A stretch of 64,000 nt of DNA from Halichoerus grypus (GCF_964656455.1 NC_135722.1:92127313-92191312), one strand, 5' to 3'; positions 32,106-44,740 are shown, numbered from the stretch's first letter. Numbers and translations: made by a program. Notes: generated by a model from the sequence alone, not told the origin.

Positions 32106-34282
32106 ATATATTCACATTTTCTGGAGGCCTAGGTAACTATGCTGTGTGAGTAATGTTTTTATTATTATTATTATATTTTAAAATAGCTTTCTGGGGGCCT
32201 CTTTTCTTGCTGTTAAACTGTTCTTCTTGCTATGCTCAGCTTTTTTAAAGTTTTCTCACGCCTTCCTTCTCCTTTTGAATTTGCTGCCTTCATTCTGATC
32301 TCGTCCATGCTTGGTAAAATTATTTCTTAAGAAAAATAATGATATGGCACCGAGAGGACCAATGTGGACTGATAAGTGAGGAAACTTTAATAAATGGATA
32401 TTGTGACATTTATATTAATGTCTTCAAGGTGCTTTTACTTACATTCAGTTTTTCGGCAATATTGAAAATTTTAAGTCACTAGATGAATATATCCAGATTA
32501 GTGAAATATTACTGTACATCTGTTGCTTTCCTCCACCTATTGAGCTCCTTCAAAACCTGACCTTATGGGCTTTGTTTACTCCAACATATCAGCAATTTTA
32601 GTCTCCAAATCAGCCAGAATACCTCTACAATCAGAGAGATAGATTTGCTCTGGTTCTGACCCTGGACGACCCTCCCTGGTGGTAATAATTTCAATATTAT
32701 TTGGGATTATAAAAGAAATTTTAGTCAGTTTATGTGTGAACCTATTAAAAAACTATGGTAATGGTATCCACTAAATGGATCTCAACCCCAAATGCCCCAC
32801 CTCTCTCCTGGCTCACTTTCATGGCTTCTCTGTGAATAATGAAAACATCAGACATCAGTCTTATTCCCATGGATCATTGGACAAATTCAGAGCATTTATC
32901 TGATGATGGTTGAATCTCATCGCCATTGCTAACTGGGCTGCTTAGAGATGTATCCTGGCAACTCTGACTCTGTTTCTCTTAGGTTATTATCTAATTTCCT
33001 GAGTTCTGAAACCTGGCTGTCTTCTCATGTGTTCTCAGAGAGAATAACACCCTATAGAATTAAGCCTTTGAATCAACACATATTGAGCACCCTTAGTATG
33101 TTGTGGAAGGTATAGAGAGAAAAATAGACTGCAGCAGTTTCATAAATTTTTTGTTTGTGATCATGGAAAATGATCACATGTTGCATATTTTTCATGCGAA
33201 ATAAAAAGCAGACTATCATTCTGGAGTTTTTCCTCCACTGATATTTTTTCTCATTTTGGAAATTGGAATTTAAAGTCATATCAAGGTCTAGATACTGCAT
33301 GTATTCTCTCTTGAGTATCATGAGTTAAAGGAACATTTTGTACCATTCAACATGCCTCAGTGAAAAATGATCAAACTTGATTCCTCAGATAATAAAAACA
33401 TATCAGGTAAAGTAGGAAATCCTTTTCCCTGAATCCTCTGCTTTGACTTTAGGGAAAACTAAGTCAGGGAAGGAGAAATCTTCCGGTTCTGAGCTGTAGC
33501 TTTTAGGGACAGGTTAGTGAGATTTTGGCCTCTAATTATGGACAACAGGGAAGAGTCAGGAGGGAAGCAGCACTTTGTTGATTGTTCAGGAACTACACGT
33601 GAAAGCCAATCTTACTTCTTCGCTGTTTCTTGAACAGGAAAGGTCTAAAATATAGTCTAAGAATAGTCTTTAGTCCCACATTTCTGTCAACCTCATCTAC
33701 ATTGAAAGGAAGTTCCTGGCCCACTGAAGTTTTCCATCAATTGGACAAAGTGGGAGAACCCGGGTCTGAATTGATTAGAGCCATTTCTATAATTTTGCCT
33801 TTTGTATTCATCATCTCTTTATAAAAGCCTTTTACATTTCTGAGTTCTCAGTTTTAGAGAATATTCATTATGCCAACTCCTATAGATGGGTTGAAAAATT
33901 GAAGCACACTACTTTTAGATCACTAGAGCTAGATTGAGTCTGTTGCAAACAAGACTGAAGGTTCTGTTGATCTATGCCCAGAGAAAGAGGATGAACAATC
34001 TTCTTTGAATAATATTAATGAAAAACTAATTAGGTTTTGAAAGTTTATGCTTTCTTTGAAAGTGAGGTAGTTAGGGGCTTTAACCTAGGAGCAAAATGAA
34101 AGGATTCTTAGAGAGGAGCATTTGAAAGTTTTAGGTAGAGACAAGGCTCTGGTCTTTGTCCTTGACATTTTAAACCCCTGAAAAGGATCAAGTCATGAGA
34201 CAGGTGAGGAGTGGAACCAATCAAGATACAGCATGTCATTCTGATTTGGGAATCAGAAAAAAAACTCTAATGCACCTATTTT
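32106..34282. other. Upstream region of OR8D2-like unit
   Basis: About 2.2 kb without a recognised gene or repeat. The small frame at 33630-33824 has no evident features. Confidence 0.45.
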
Positions 34283-34301
34283 CTCTTATTTCTTTCTACA
34301 G
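34283..34301 (+). other. 3' splice acceptor before OR coding exon
   Basis: 'cttatttctttctacag' is a strong pyrimidine tract plus CAG. The exon starts at 34302, 12 nt before the ATG. The acceptor has stayed intact although the reading frame is broken. Confidence 0.65.
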
Positions 34302-34313
34302 ATTATATCTTCT

Positions 34314-35242
34314 ATGGCTACTTGCAATCATTCCTCCATGACTGAGTTTATCCTGGAAGGGTTAACAAAACGTCCAGAGCTTCAGTTGCCCCTCTTCCTA
34401 CTGTTCCTCGGAGTATATGTAGTCACAGTGGTGGGGAACCTGGGCATGATCCTCTTAATTGCTATCAGTTCTCAACTTCACTCTCCAATGTATTATTTTC
34501 TCAGTCATTTGTCATTCATTGATCTCTGCTACTCCTCTGTCATTACCCCAAAAATGCTGGTGAACTTCATATCAGAGAAGAACATTATCTCCTTTCTGGC
34601 ATGCATGACTCAACTTTATTTCTTCCTTATTTTTGTAATTGCAGAAGGCTACCCCTTCTGACTGCCATGGCATATGACCGTTATGTAGCCATATGTAGTC
34701 CACTGCTTTACAATATTATCATGTCCCATAAGGTCTGCTCCATAATGATGGCGGTGGTATATTCACTGGGGTTGTTTGGGGCTACAGTCCATACTACCCG
34801 CATGTCAGTGTTGTCCTTCTGTGGGTCTCATGTTGTCAGTCATTATTTTTGTGATATTCTCCCCTTGTTGACTCTCTCTTGCTCCAGCACCCACATCAAT
34901 GAGATACTGTTGTTTATTACTGGAGGAGTTAATACCTTAGCACCTACACTGACTGTACTCATCTCTTATGCTTTCATTCTTTCGAGTATTCTCCGTATTT
35001 GCTCTGCTGAGGGACGGTCCAAAGCCTTTGGCACTTGTAGCTCCCATCTCATGGCTGTGGGTATCTTTTTTGAGTCTATCACATTCATGTATTTCAAACC
35101 TCCTTCTAGCAATACTATGGAACAGGAGAAGGTATCCTCAGTGTTCTACACTACAGTGATCCTCATGCTGAATCCCATGATCTACAGCCTGAGGAACAAG
35201 GATGTGAAGAATGCACTGAGAAAGGTGGTTGGGGGAAGGTAG
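34314..35242 (+). pseudogene. OR8D2: OR8D2-like receptor, one frameshift
   Basis: The N-terminal frame (34314-34661) encodes [18 protein letters not shown] through TM3 and ends 'VIAEGYPF'. The rest continues in another frame to 35242, from [14 protein letters not shown] through [14 protein letters not shown] to [18 protein letters not shown]. Comparison with the OR8D family, where EGYLLTAM is continuous, shows a 2-bp insertion (an extra CC) within 34652-34655. Both halves are otherwise clean, so this is a young lesion. The TM2 start, DRY, TM6 and TM7 motifs are all present, so the locus would have coded a normal receptor of about 309 aa. From family memory, the sequence is closest to human OR8D2. 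A sequencing or assembly indel is the main alternative. Confidence 0.88.
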
Positions 35243-35655
35243 TCATGCTGACAAAGGGCATTCTCAGAGGGAGCCAGAAAAAAATGAACTGGATGAAAAG
35301 TTGTCATGGGCTCTGTGTAAATTCCTTCTCTCTTCCAGAGATAAAATTCACCATTATTTATAAAACATACATTTTATACTTGAGAATGATTGAAGCATTT
35401 TTAGAGATTATCAAACAATATGATTTTCTGATAGTCAATTTGATCTTTGGAAATTTACGTGTATTAGAGGAACAGAAGTTGACAGAAGAGGGAGAACAAA
35501 TCAACATAAGTAGAATATCTTGAAGATATTAATTACTAATATTATATTATATTAAATATTAATTTTGAAAGTGCTTAATTACTAGAGAGTGAGTTAAGGG
35601 TTGTGTTTGAAGAAGGGTGATGTTAATTGATTAAAATTTCCTGGAGGGCAGGAGG
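35243..35655. other. 3' flank, nothing recognised
   Basis: The frame at 35245-35523 directly follows the OR stop but has no domain. AT-rich sequence follows. Confidence 0.45.
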
Positions 35656-35659
35656 AGAG

Positions 35660-35970
35660 GTGTATTTATTTATTTATTTATTTATTACAGATGAACATAG
35701 GGGAAGGGAAGGAAAAATAAAATAAGATGAAAACAGAGAGAGACATCCCATAAGAAACTCTTAGCTATAGGGAACAAACTGAGAGTTACTGGAGGGGAGG
35801 TGGGTAGGGATGGATGGGGTAACTGGGTGATGGGCATTAAAGAGGGCACTTGATGTAATGACCACTGGGTGTTATATGCAACTGATGAATCACTAAATTC
35901 TACCTCTGAAACTAATAATACACTGTATATTAATTAAATTGAATTTAAATAAAAAATTTTTATAAAAAAG
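35660..35970 (+). mobile_element. Older L1 3' end (sense)
   Basis: (TTTA)n, then 'cccataagaaactcttagc', 'gaacaaactgagagttactggagg', 'accactgggtgttatatgc' and the terminal 'ggaattt..aataaaaaa'. Carnivoran L1 3' UTR without a clear TSD. Confidence 0.8.
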
Positions 35971-36261
35971 AGAGTGTACCTAATGCAAAGAAGATAACAT
36001 TAACTTTTTTACTTATATTGACTCTATTGTCATCAAAAGTCCTTAGTTGTCTGCAATTAACCAGTTTCTCCCCTTCTCTCTTCATTTTTGTAGAAGTATT
36101 GAATCTTATATTACCCATGTGCATTTTAATCTCACTAAATATATCCATCACTCCAGTTTCCAGAGGTCTTTGTGAATCATGATTTTGTCATACATTAAAT
36201 TAACTGTTCTCACAACTTCACAGCATCTGCAAGTCTGATTAAAATTTCTTTGATATTCTAA

Positions 36262-36349
36262 GGGCGCCTGGGTGGATCAGTCAGTTAAGTGTCTGACTTC
36301 AGCTCAGGTGATGATCTCAGGGCTCTGGGATGGAGCCATGCATTGAGCC
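36262..36349 (+). mobile_element. 3'-truncated Can-SINE head
   Basis: 'gggcgcctgggtggatcagtcag' through 'ggatggagccatgcattgagccc', then it stops abruptly without the pyrimidine-rich middle or A tail. A deletion or an aberrant insertion removed the 3' half. Confidence 0.82.
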
Positions 36350-36464
36350 CTAAGTTATAGCACTAAGAAATTTGAAAAATAATTTATTTAAGTCCTGTTA
36401 CTTTATCAATGAGAAACTGAGTCTCAGAGAGTATCAATGACTTCCTCAGAATAGCACAGTTATT

Positions 36465-36972
36465 TTGATCAAAAGAACATTACATACACCCATGTTCATA
36501 GCAACATTATTTACAAGAGCCAAAAGGTGGGAACAACCCCAGTTCCATCGATGAATAAATGGATAAACAAAATATGGTATGTACATACAATGGAAAATTA
36601 TTCAGCCTTAAAACAAATTCTGACACTTGCTATAACCTGGATGAAGCTTGAAGACACTATGCTAAGTGAAATAAACTAAACACAAGAAGAGAAATATTGT
36701 ATGATTTCTCTCATATGCAAGTACTTAGAGTAATCGAATCCATAGAGTCAGAAAGTAGAAAAGTGGTTGCTAGGGTCTGGGGAGAGGGAGGATGGGGAAT
36801 TATTGTTTAATGAGCACAGAGTTTCAGATGAGGGAGATGAAAAAGTTCTAGAGATGGATGGAGATGACGATCACATAACAATGTGAATGTACTTAATACC
36901 ATAGAACTGTACACTTAAAATGGTAAATTTTGTGTCATATATATATATATATACTACAATAAAAAATAAAGG
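36465..36972 (+). repeat. Older L1 3' end (sense)
   Basis: 'cccatgttcatagcaacattatttac', 'tggataaacaaaatatggtatgtacatacaatgg', 'ggaggatggggaattattg' and 'ctgtacacttaaaatggtaaattttgtg' follow the L1M-type ORF2 end and 3' UTR order. (TA)n sits at 36938-36953 just before the A-rich end. Confidence 0.82.
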
Positions 36973-38252
36973 ACAGTTTTTAAATTGAATCAATTTAGCT
37001 TTAGGAAGAAATTTACATTTCATTATTTTTCTCCTTTTTTTTTTTGACTGATAAAATAGTAGTGAAGAACCAGCAACTGACTGCGGACTTTTGACAATCA
37101 TTGATCCAATTTCTCTGGGTTTCAGAATCCCCATTGGGAACATGAAAATATAAAATAAGAAACTTAGGGAATTTACTACACTTGGGAAATATAGCAATGG
37201 GGGGGACGGCAAGAGGATGATATCATTTTTGCAAAGGGTTATTATATACTGAGCACACCAGTAATCTCTAGGCTCAGTAGGTCATGGGGGACCTGTGTGT
37301 GCAGGGGAGTTAAGTATTCCTAATGATATCCCTGTGCTTAATAAACCTCAAATAAAATTTGCATGTCACTTTACTCTCTGGCTCTTAAGATTGGGGAAGC
37401 TAAGTATGATTTGCTTCAAGATCCAGAGAGTACTATCAGCTGAATTTTGACTTTTACTTTTAGCCAACCAAATAATTCAATCATTGACATATAAACGTGC
37501 ATGTTAAGCAACAGAAGAGGCTTTGCTCTTACTTAGCTATAGCAAGAATCTGTGCTTTGATCAAAGTAAACAGTTCCTAAGAACTTCAATCTCTGTTCAG
37601 TACTGGGTAAGTGTCCAGTTTCATTTATTACAGTTGTACTCCATCTAATAGAGGGGTGGTTGGTGATTAACAGCAACACTAACCATGTGCAATGTTTTGG
37701 CTTTACCAGGAGCACTTGCCCCACTATTCTTTCCACTTGGTTATGTCCTCCCTTCTCCTCTTCCATTCATGTTGCCTTGTCACTTCTTCATAAATTGGGT
37801 CACAACCTCCTGCAGAAACAATTTCCCGTCTAAGTTCATCCAGCTCTTGTGTGGAGAATGTCACTGTGAAGCTTTTGCTTCCCTGAAGTGCTTCCTGTTT
37901 ATGTATTTATTCATTTTCCTTATCTTCTTATGCACTAGCCTACACAACAAGTCTCTTAGAGATAAAAGGGCAGATACAATTGCAGGTAGAGTATTAATTA
38001 TTGGACAGAATAGTAAACATAAATCCCTACCTCTCATCTATCTTGAAGGAGTATTCTCAGGCCAGTAGGAGTTAGAGTAAGAGCCTGTTCAGCCTGCTCA
38101 GTTAATGCCTTTTGGCTTCAGAAGAATGGTTTCTTTTAGGATGAAGAAGAAACACACAATGTTTTTCTTCATACCAAGGCAGTGTATTTTTGTCTCTTCG
38201 TATTATATTGCTTTTCTATAATGAATATATTTCTTTTTAAAAATTACATTTT
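36973..38252. other. Intergenic, nothing recognised
   Basis: No repeat family is recognised. The 127-aa frame at 37685-38068 is Leu/Phe-rich, without start context or motifs. I treat it as chance. Confidence 0.45.
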
Positions 38253-38254
38253 AA

Positions 38255-38485
38255 TTGTGTTTTTATTTTTTTAAGATTCATTTATTTATTTGAGAGAGAG
38301 AGAGAGAGTGCACATGAAGGGGAAAGGTAGTGGGAGAGGGAGAGAGATAATCTGAATCAGACTCCACACTGAGCACAGAGCCCAACATGGGGCTCAATCT
38401 CACAACCCTGAGATTATGACCTGAGCCAAAACCAAGAGTTGGTTGCCCAACCAACTGCACCACCCATGTACCCCTAGTGTTTTTA
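38255..38485 (-). mobile_element. Can-SINE (antisense), older
   Basis: Antisense SINE with TTTTTTTAAGATTCATTTATTT, an (AG)n stretch, 'ccctgagattatgacctgag' and 'gcaccacccatgtacccc'. The flanking GTGTTTTTA on both sides (about 38257 and 38477) fits a decayed TSD. Confidence 0.85.
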
Positions 38486-38499
38486 GATAATGAAACTTT

Positions 38500-38650
38500 C
38501 AATTCATTATTTTAGTTATCACAATATTTCTTTGAAGCAGTTATTATCATTCCCACTTCCAAGATTGTAACACTGAGGTTTACGTTAAATGACTTGCCTC
38601 ATGTTGCAAAGTGAGGTCAGCCCTTGAAATAAGGTTCCTTTGATATCAAA
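38500..38650 (+). repeat. MIR relic
   Basis: 'attatcattcccacttccaagattgtaacactgagg ... aaatgacttgcctcatgttgcaaag' matches the MIR core order. It is diverged. Confidence 0.6.
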
Positions 38651-39370
38651 GCTTTTTCAGTGGCTTGCTGAGCAGGCTCTAAGTTCTCTCTTGTTAAGCT
38701 CTTTTAACACTTTTGTTATCAAATAAATATAAGAAGTACTGAGTTCACAAAGTTGAACAGATTTCTTTCTAGCTGCACTATTCAGAGCCTTTAATAAACA
38801 AATGTCTATAGCAGACTTCCAAGAGAGTCATATGGAAGTACCTGGAAATGGAAGCACATCTATTGGGGTTTTTTTGTTGTTCTTTTCCCTCACAGAGCAT
38901 TGTGAGCATTGTCTGAGAAATGCTGACCTAGGCTATGAACACACAGTGCCTCAGTGTGCCCCTTTACGGGTGCTATGGAAAATGTTCTTTAAGTAATTTT
39001 GAGTACATTCAATATTCTATTAGATAATAGGTTCTTCAAGTGCCAAAAATATATTTTTTTCCTTTCTGTATTTTTCCAAGTCACAGTCCATGTTAGGTAA
39101 ACTTCTGAGATCAAGAAGTTTGCCCTGGATCTCGTTAGGCCTGTTTTAAACCACTTCAAGGTGTACAGCGTCCCCACGTTGTTCACAACACGTGAACTCT
39201 CTGCCCTGTTGTTACACATGATCAAGATTTGTCCTTTCCCTGAAACATTCTGAAATCTGAACCATCTCATAAAGTCCAAATCTCCTCACAATCTGTCTCT
39301 TAGGGCTTTGTGATGAGTTAGAAGGCAAGAGATGTTAATAATAGATTTAATCCATCCTTTAAGGAAAAGG
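38651..39370. other. Intergenic, nothing recognised
   Basis: No gene or named repeat. The minus frame at 38989-39279 has no features. Confidence 0.45.
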
Positions 39371-39374
39371 AGAA

Positions 39375-39545
39375 GAGCTTGGTAGAAAAGAACATGGACC
39401 CTGGCATGTTTAAATCCTGACTTGACCCCTAGGTTTAAATCCTGACTTGATTCCTAAATTCTCTGTGCCACAGTTTCTTCATCTGTAAAACAGGGATACT
39501 ATTTCAAGGGTTTTTGAAGACTTAAGTAAGATAATATATGTGAAG
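39375..39545 (+). repeat. MIR relic with internal tandem duplication
   Basis: 'gacccctaggtttaaatcctgacttg', 'cacagtttcttcatctgtaaaacaggg' and 'aagtaagataatatatgtgaagg' match the MIR order. The unit 'ggtttaaatcctgacttga' occurs twice at about 39408-39450, a local duplication inside the relic. Confidence 0.7.
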
Positions 39546-40390
39546 GACTTAGAAGCAATATGTAATCAAGGAGGAAGAGGAAAAGAATCATTACCATCTC
39601 TGGTCTCCTTTACTATAGGTAGACTACCTCCTCTAGGTATTATAAGTGCCTTAACAAAATTCAAACATATATCCTCAGTAGGTGTCAGTAGGAAGTCTAT
39701 TTCTATTTCATTCCCCTTGAAGGAGTGGCAGCAAAGCATTTCAGGAGAGTCATTTTCTGTCTTGCCTTCTAAGCAAGCACAATCTGTTTTGCTGTTCAGT
39801 AATGACTAGTGAACATCAGCCTGGGCCCATTTCAAGAGTTCCTCTTTGAAATATCCCACCAATAATCCTTTGACCCCAAGCCTGGGCTCTTTCCTTACTT
39901 TTCTTATTGAAACATTCACATTCTGTGATGTGATGACTTTGGCTTGTTCTCTCAGATGACTTTGGCTTGTTCTCATGTCACCTCTGACTCTACTCTTTTT
40001 TTGACCTCCAAAAAGGAAACTGTGGTCCTCACATCAGGGAGGGAAGTCAACAGAGTAATATTTTGAACAGATTTTTTATGAAGAACAATTGCATTTAGTT
40101 AAGTGCCTACTATGTTCCAGGGACAATATTAGCATGATAATATTCTTATTTAAGTTCATGGATTTGTTTTGCATACTCCTCAAAAAATGATTTAGCACTG
40201 TGATATTGGTGGTTTCACCAAGAGGACTAAAAGCTATATGATGATTTCGTGCATATAATCAGGTTCTGACCATCCTATACCTCATGTAAATCTCCTCAAC
40301 ATCTGCCTATTCTCAAGCCACCCTTGGAAATTCATTTTCTCTTCAAGGGTTCTCTAAATTTCACTTATAGAAACATTTTTAATCAAGACT
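39546..40390. other. Intergenic with short tandem duplication
   Basis: A 24-bp unit (GATGACTTTGGCTTGTTCTC core) is duplicated at about 39930-39980. Otherwise nothing is recognised. Confidence 0.5.
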
Positions 40391-40399
40391 GAAAGTCTA

Positions 40400-41060
40400 G
40401 AATCTATAAATTAAAAACACCAAATATATGTGGATAAAGATTTTGAAATGTATACAACAATGATACCACAAATAAAATCAATTCATAAACAATAAATTTG
40501 AAAAAATATCACAATTTAGAGGACAGGTTAATTTCTGTAATAGACAATTTAAGAAGAAAGTGATAACACAATAAGCAATTTATAGAACAAATTCAAATGG
40601 CCAGTATCCTATGAAAATGTGCTTACATTCATTAGAAGACAAAAAAAGGACAAATTAATGCAATAATGACTCATCATGTAACATTCAACACATTGGGAAA
40701 AACAGGTAATACATATTGTTAGTGGTGATACAGGAAAAAGGGCAATCATGTATTGCTACCGAAAATGTGTATTATTACAGTTTTCTGGAAATCAATGTTG
40801 TACCATTTACATAAAGTAAAAATTTATAAACTCTTTGACTCATAAATATCTCTCCTGGGAAATTATTTCATGGAAATAAAACACTAGTATGTGTATGTGT
40901 ATGTACATTTTTAAATGACAATGTATTTGATAATAGCAATTTTTTTTAAATCCAGAAAAAAGTTAACACTTACCACTAAGAAGATGTAATATTTAGTGGT
41001 ATATCTACATCACTGAATATTATACCACTGTTTATGTTCATCAATTTTCTTGGAGGAATA
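40400..41060 (+). repeat. Ancient L1 fragment (sense)
   Basis: Diverged L1: 'acaaattcaaatggccagtatcctatgaaaatg', 'acattcaacacattgggaaaa', 'ggtgatacaggaaaaagggcaatc' and 'tctcctgggaaattatttcatgg' are decayed ORF2-end phrases. No frame is left. Confidence 0.55.
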
Positions 41061-41407
41061 TTCTAAAAGTTTTTTTAAATGAGAAGGGAAGACGCAAAAA
41101 TAAATTTTGTGTAATAATATTATCCTACATTCTAAGCAAATGACAAAATGTGTGTGTGTGCATGTATAATATTATATAAGCACATAGAAAGTTAACTGGG
41201 GAGAAGTTAATTAAAGGTTCTATAAATGGAAGGGGGAAACAAAGGAAAAGAACAAGTGTATACTAATATAAAAATAGTACAGGGTGCTTTAGGGAGACAG
41301 GACCAGAGATAATGAGAGCTATGATTCCATCTCTGTTCCTGATGACTTTCCTCTTGCAAATCTGGTTTTCTTTAGACAGAGAGTATAAAGATCCATTTTA
41401 ATATATA

Positions 41408-41427
41408 CTTCTTTTCCATTTACACAG
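41408..41427 (+). other. 3' splice acceptor before OR coding exon
   Basis: 'tacttcttttccatttacacag' is a pyrimidine tract plus CACAG. The exon starts at 41428, 16 nt before the ATG. The leader 'agatctccaaagaaga' resembles that at 8785. Confidence 0.7.
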
Positions 41428-41443
41428 AGATCTCCAAAGAAGA

Positions 41444-42403
41444 ATGGTTGCAGGAAATCATTCCATAGTAACTGAGTTTGTGTTAGTGGGTTTAACACAG
41501 AAGCCAGAGCTCCAGCTGCCTCTCTTCGTCCTGTTCCTGGGAATCTATATAGTGACAGTGGTGGGGAATTTGGGCTTGATTCTCCTGATTGCAGTAATCC
41601 CTTTGCTTCACACCCCCATGTACTACTTCCTCAGCAGTTTGTCCTTCATCGATCTCTGCTATTCCTCTGTCATCATCCCCAAAATGCTGGTGAAGTTCTT
41701 AGGGAAGAAGAATATGATCCTTTATTCTGAGTGCATGGCACAGCTCTTTTTCTTTGTGGTTTTTGTAGTGGCTGAGGGTTACCTCCTGATGGTGATGGCA
41801 TATGATCGCTACGTTGCTATCTGTAGCCCGCTGCTTTACAGTGTGATAATGACCTCTCAGGTCTGCTCACTGCTTGTGCTGGTTGCCTTCATCCTGGGCT
41901 TTCTCTCTGCCTTGGCCCATACAAGTGCCATGATGAAACTGTCTTTCTGCAGATCCCACATCATCAGCCATTACTTCTGTGATGTCCTTCCTCTCCTCAA
42001 TCTCTCCTGCTCCAATACACATCTCAGTGACCTTCTGCTTTTTATCATTGCGGGATTTAACACCTTGGTGCCCACTCTAGCGGTCTTCATTTCCTATGCC
42101 TTCATCTTCCACAACATCCTTCACATCCGATCCTCAGAGGGCCGGTCCAAAGCATTTGGTACTTGCAGCTCTCATCTCATGGCTGTGGGGATCTTCTTTG
42201 GGTCTATCACCTTCATGTATTTCAAGCCCCCTTCCAGTAACTCCCTGGAACAGGAAAAGGTGTCCTCAGTGTTTTACACCACAGTGATCCCCATGCTGAA
42301 CCCTTTAATATACAGTCTGAGAAACAAATGTAAAGAGAGCATTGAGGAAGGTTTTGGTGAGGAAATGAGCCTTGCTTTGGAGATTTATAGATGGGAGAAA
42401 TGA
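41444..42403 (+). CDS. OR8D1: Olfactory receptor OR8D1-like, altered C-tail
   Basis: A 319-aa class II odorant receptor with sequon N5-H-S, TM1 G41-N42, LHTPMY 55-60, Cys97, [10 protein letters not shown] from 118, [14 protein letters not shown] before TM6 and [13 protein letters not shown] ending TM7. Internal phrases such as [13 protein letters not shown] and [13 protein letters not shown] match, from memory, OR8D1. After NK the expected [14 protein letters not shown] tail is replaced by [13 protein letters not shown] and further residues. The DNA there ('aaatgtaaagaga') lacks 2 bp relative to the family (AAAGATGTAAAG), and the ancestral TGA is still visible at 42366-42368. Only the cytoplasmic tail changes, so the receptor may still fold, but helix 8 is lost. 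It would act in olfactory cilia through Golf. Confidence 0.9.
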   Translation: MVAGNHSIVTEFVLVGLTQKPELQLPLFVLFLGIYIVTVVGNLGLILLIAVIPLLHTPMYYFLSSLSFIDLCYSSVIIPKMLVKFLGKKNMILYSECMAQLFFFVVFVVAEGYLLMVMAYDRYVAICSPLLYSVIMTSQVCSLLVLVAFILGFLSALAHTSAMMKLSFCRSHIISHYFCDVLPLLNLSCSNTHLSDLLLFIIAGFNTLVPTLAVFISYAFIFHNILHIRSSEGRSKAFGTCSSHLMAVGIFFGSITFMYFKPPSSNSLEQEKVSSVFYTTVIPMLNPLIYSLRNKCKESIEEGFGEEMSLALEIYRWEK

Positions 42404-44740
42404 AGGTTCCAACGAACCTTCATTTTTCCTTGTTATTCTGTTGCAATATGCATAATACCTGGACTTTTAAAATACTTCCCCGTCTATGATTGATTCCATT
42501 TCCTCAATGAAATAAAAAGGTATTTAGTAAAGCAGGTTTTAGTGTTCTTATTTTTGGGCAGGAAAACTGAGGTTTAGATAGTTTTATTTTTTCTAACTTA
42601 TTGTGGTAGAAGAGGAATGAGAATTATTTTCTCCAGTGTTATTCTTTTTTCCTAATATTCTGTGTTTGCTTTACTGAATACCTGATGTGTTGGAGGTGCT
42701 GAATTTTCCACTGATAAGAATGCTAAGAGATACGTAACTCCATCCCACAACTCCATTAATTCTTGAGGGAATGAGACAAATACACAAGAGGAAAAAAAGA
42801 AGTAAGATTGTAAAAACAGTTACGGAACAAGGATGGCAATTCTAGTCAAGTAGGTATTACTCAAAAGGCTTTTACTCTTTTTTTCCTATTCAGCATATTC
42901 AGAATCTCTTCATTTCTGTTCCATTTCTTTGTTGCCTCTCCCTCTCCACCCCCCACTCCCCGTCTCTGTCTTGTGACACGATGGTTGTGTACTAAAGGAC
43001 CTCTGAGCAGGCATTTTCAGGACTGTGTGGGGTTTCCACTACCTGTTGCAATAAAGTTTGTGAAACATGCCTCACAGGGGGGGTATACCCCCACATTTGT
43101 TTCAGTTGGAGATTGCTCTCAGTGGATTCCTGAACTGAAATGTGGTTGATGATTCCGAGCTTGTGCTCTTACTGCATAAGTACCACACATTCTAGACAAT
43201 GTCTTTCCTGGGTTTTCACACATCCTGGGTCTCATGTAACATTTCTTCTGTGTTTGTTGTTTGTGGGGAGGTTATAATGAAATAAGCCTCTGATGTTTTG
43301 CAGCCCTCAGCTGTTTTCCTCTACCTCCAAGGACTATTCTGTGGAATTTCTAAAATTTGAACTTCCATCTCAGGTTGCTTCTCTTCACTCATTGTTATAT
43401 GTTAAACCAGCAGTTGAAATGAGCTGCCTTTCTCCCTTTACTTTTTTCTTTTTTTACCTTTGCCAATATGGTTTTTAAAACATTATTCTCTAGATTTTAT
43501 CTTGGGAAATTATTCTACTCGAGAAATGTGAAATCAGTAGGTCTGGATCTGCCAAAATCCCACTGTTCTAACAAAACTTCTTTATCTTTAGCTTCCTCCT
43601 TTTGATAATCCCACCAAGAATACATCTTCCCACTAGTTTCTTTAATGAGGTCCTGGACTTTATCATGGTCCTGGCCACCTGTCCCTTAATACGTCTCCTC
43701 TTCCCTATGCCTTGCTCCATATATTTCCTTCGTATGTTTTCTCAGGGTCCAGATAATGTCTGTATCTACTCAGACAGTCCCATCCCTTAAGATCTTTCTG
43801 TCTTGAAAGCAAACACGTGCTATTTACTGCTTTTTAGTGGTTTTAATGTTGCAGTGAATAATTGCCTAGATTCAGGCTCCTGGCCTTCAAATTATTTTCT
43901 ACCACATAGATTTAGAATCCCTTCCCTTCTCCCCCACCCTTTTCCTCTCTCTCTCTCCCTCTCTCTTATTCTAGTTTAATTAACTTGTTTTACTTTATTT
44001 TCTTTCTTTTTTTATAGTGTTCCTGTCATGTAGGAGCAACCTTTACAAATCACATGATTTCCTCAGCAGACTTGATTCCTAGAAATAGAATGTTTCATCC
44101 AGATCTTTAAGCTACCTTTAGTCTTTAGGTTTGCGATAATTTCACTGAGCTGTTTTTCTTTCTCAATGTAAGAAGATGCAATATTCTTTTTATGGTAAGC
44201 CTCCACCCCATTTGTATGCGTTCATTAATGAAATCTACCACCCATTTAAAGAGAAGCTCCTGATTAGAAGACAGAAAGCTAAAGCCCTGGTCAGAGCTTA
44301 TGTATTTAAGAAATTTAGGGACAAGCTGAGCCCACTCAGTGGAAGTTAACTCTTGAGCCCATGTATATGCCACAAGAATTGAAGGTTAGACTCTCCACAG
44401 TGCCATGTCTGGGTCACAAAGACAAGTTAAGGCACCATAAAAGAGTGAAACGATTTAAAGCAGACTAACCGCCCTGTCAGACTAGTCTTGGAACTGAATA
44501 TTTCTTGAAGACATGGCTGAAAAATAGAGTGGAAACAACAAATAATTGTCTAACAAGAGTTTATATGAAAAGGTTCTCTTTTCCTTGGAATGAAATCATT
44601 ACCTGCTTGGGAAAAGCTTCCTCTGTATGTCCAAGTTTAAGCTGCAGCAATATTTGCTCATGCAATTGTTGAGATTGACTCAATTGACCAACCTGCATTT
44701 GCCAAGGACCATAGGACACAAGGCTTTGTGGAGACTTGCT
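42404..44740. other. Intergenic, nothing clear
   Basis: An L2-like relic is possible at about 43550-43800 ('atggtcctggccacctgtccctta'). The pyrimidine-rich run at 43920-43970 is low complexity. There is no gene. Confidence 0.4.

Noticed and set aside
37685..38068. 127-aa hydrophobic frame
   Set aside because: No family resemblance, no splice or promoter context, and composition driven by T-rich DNA.
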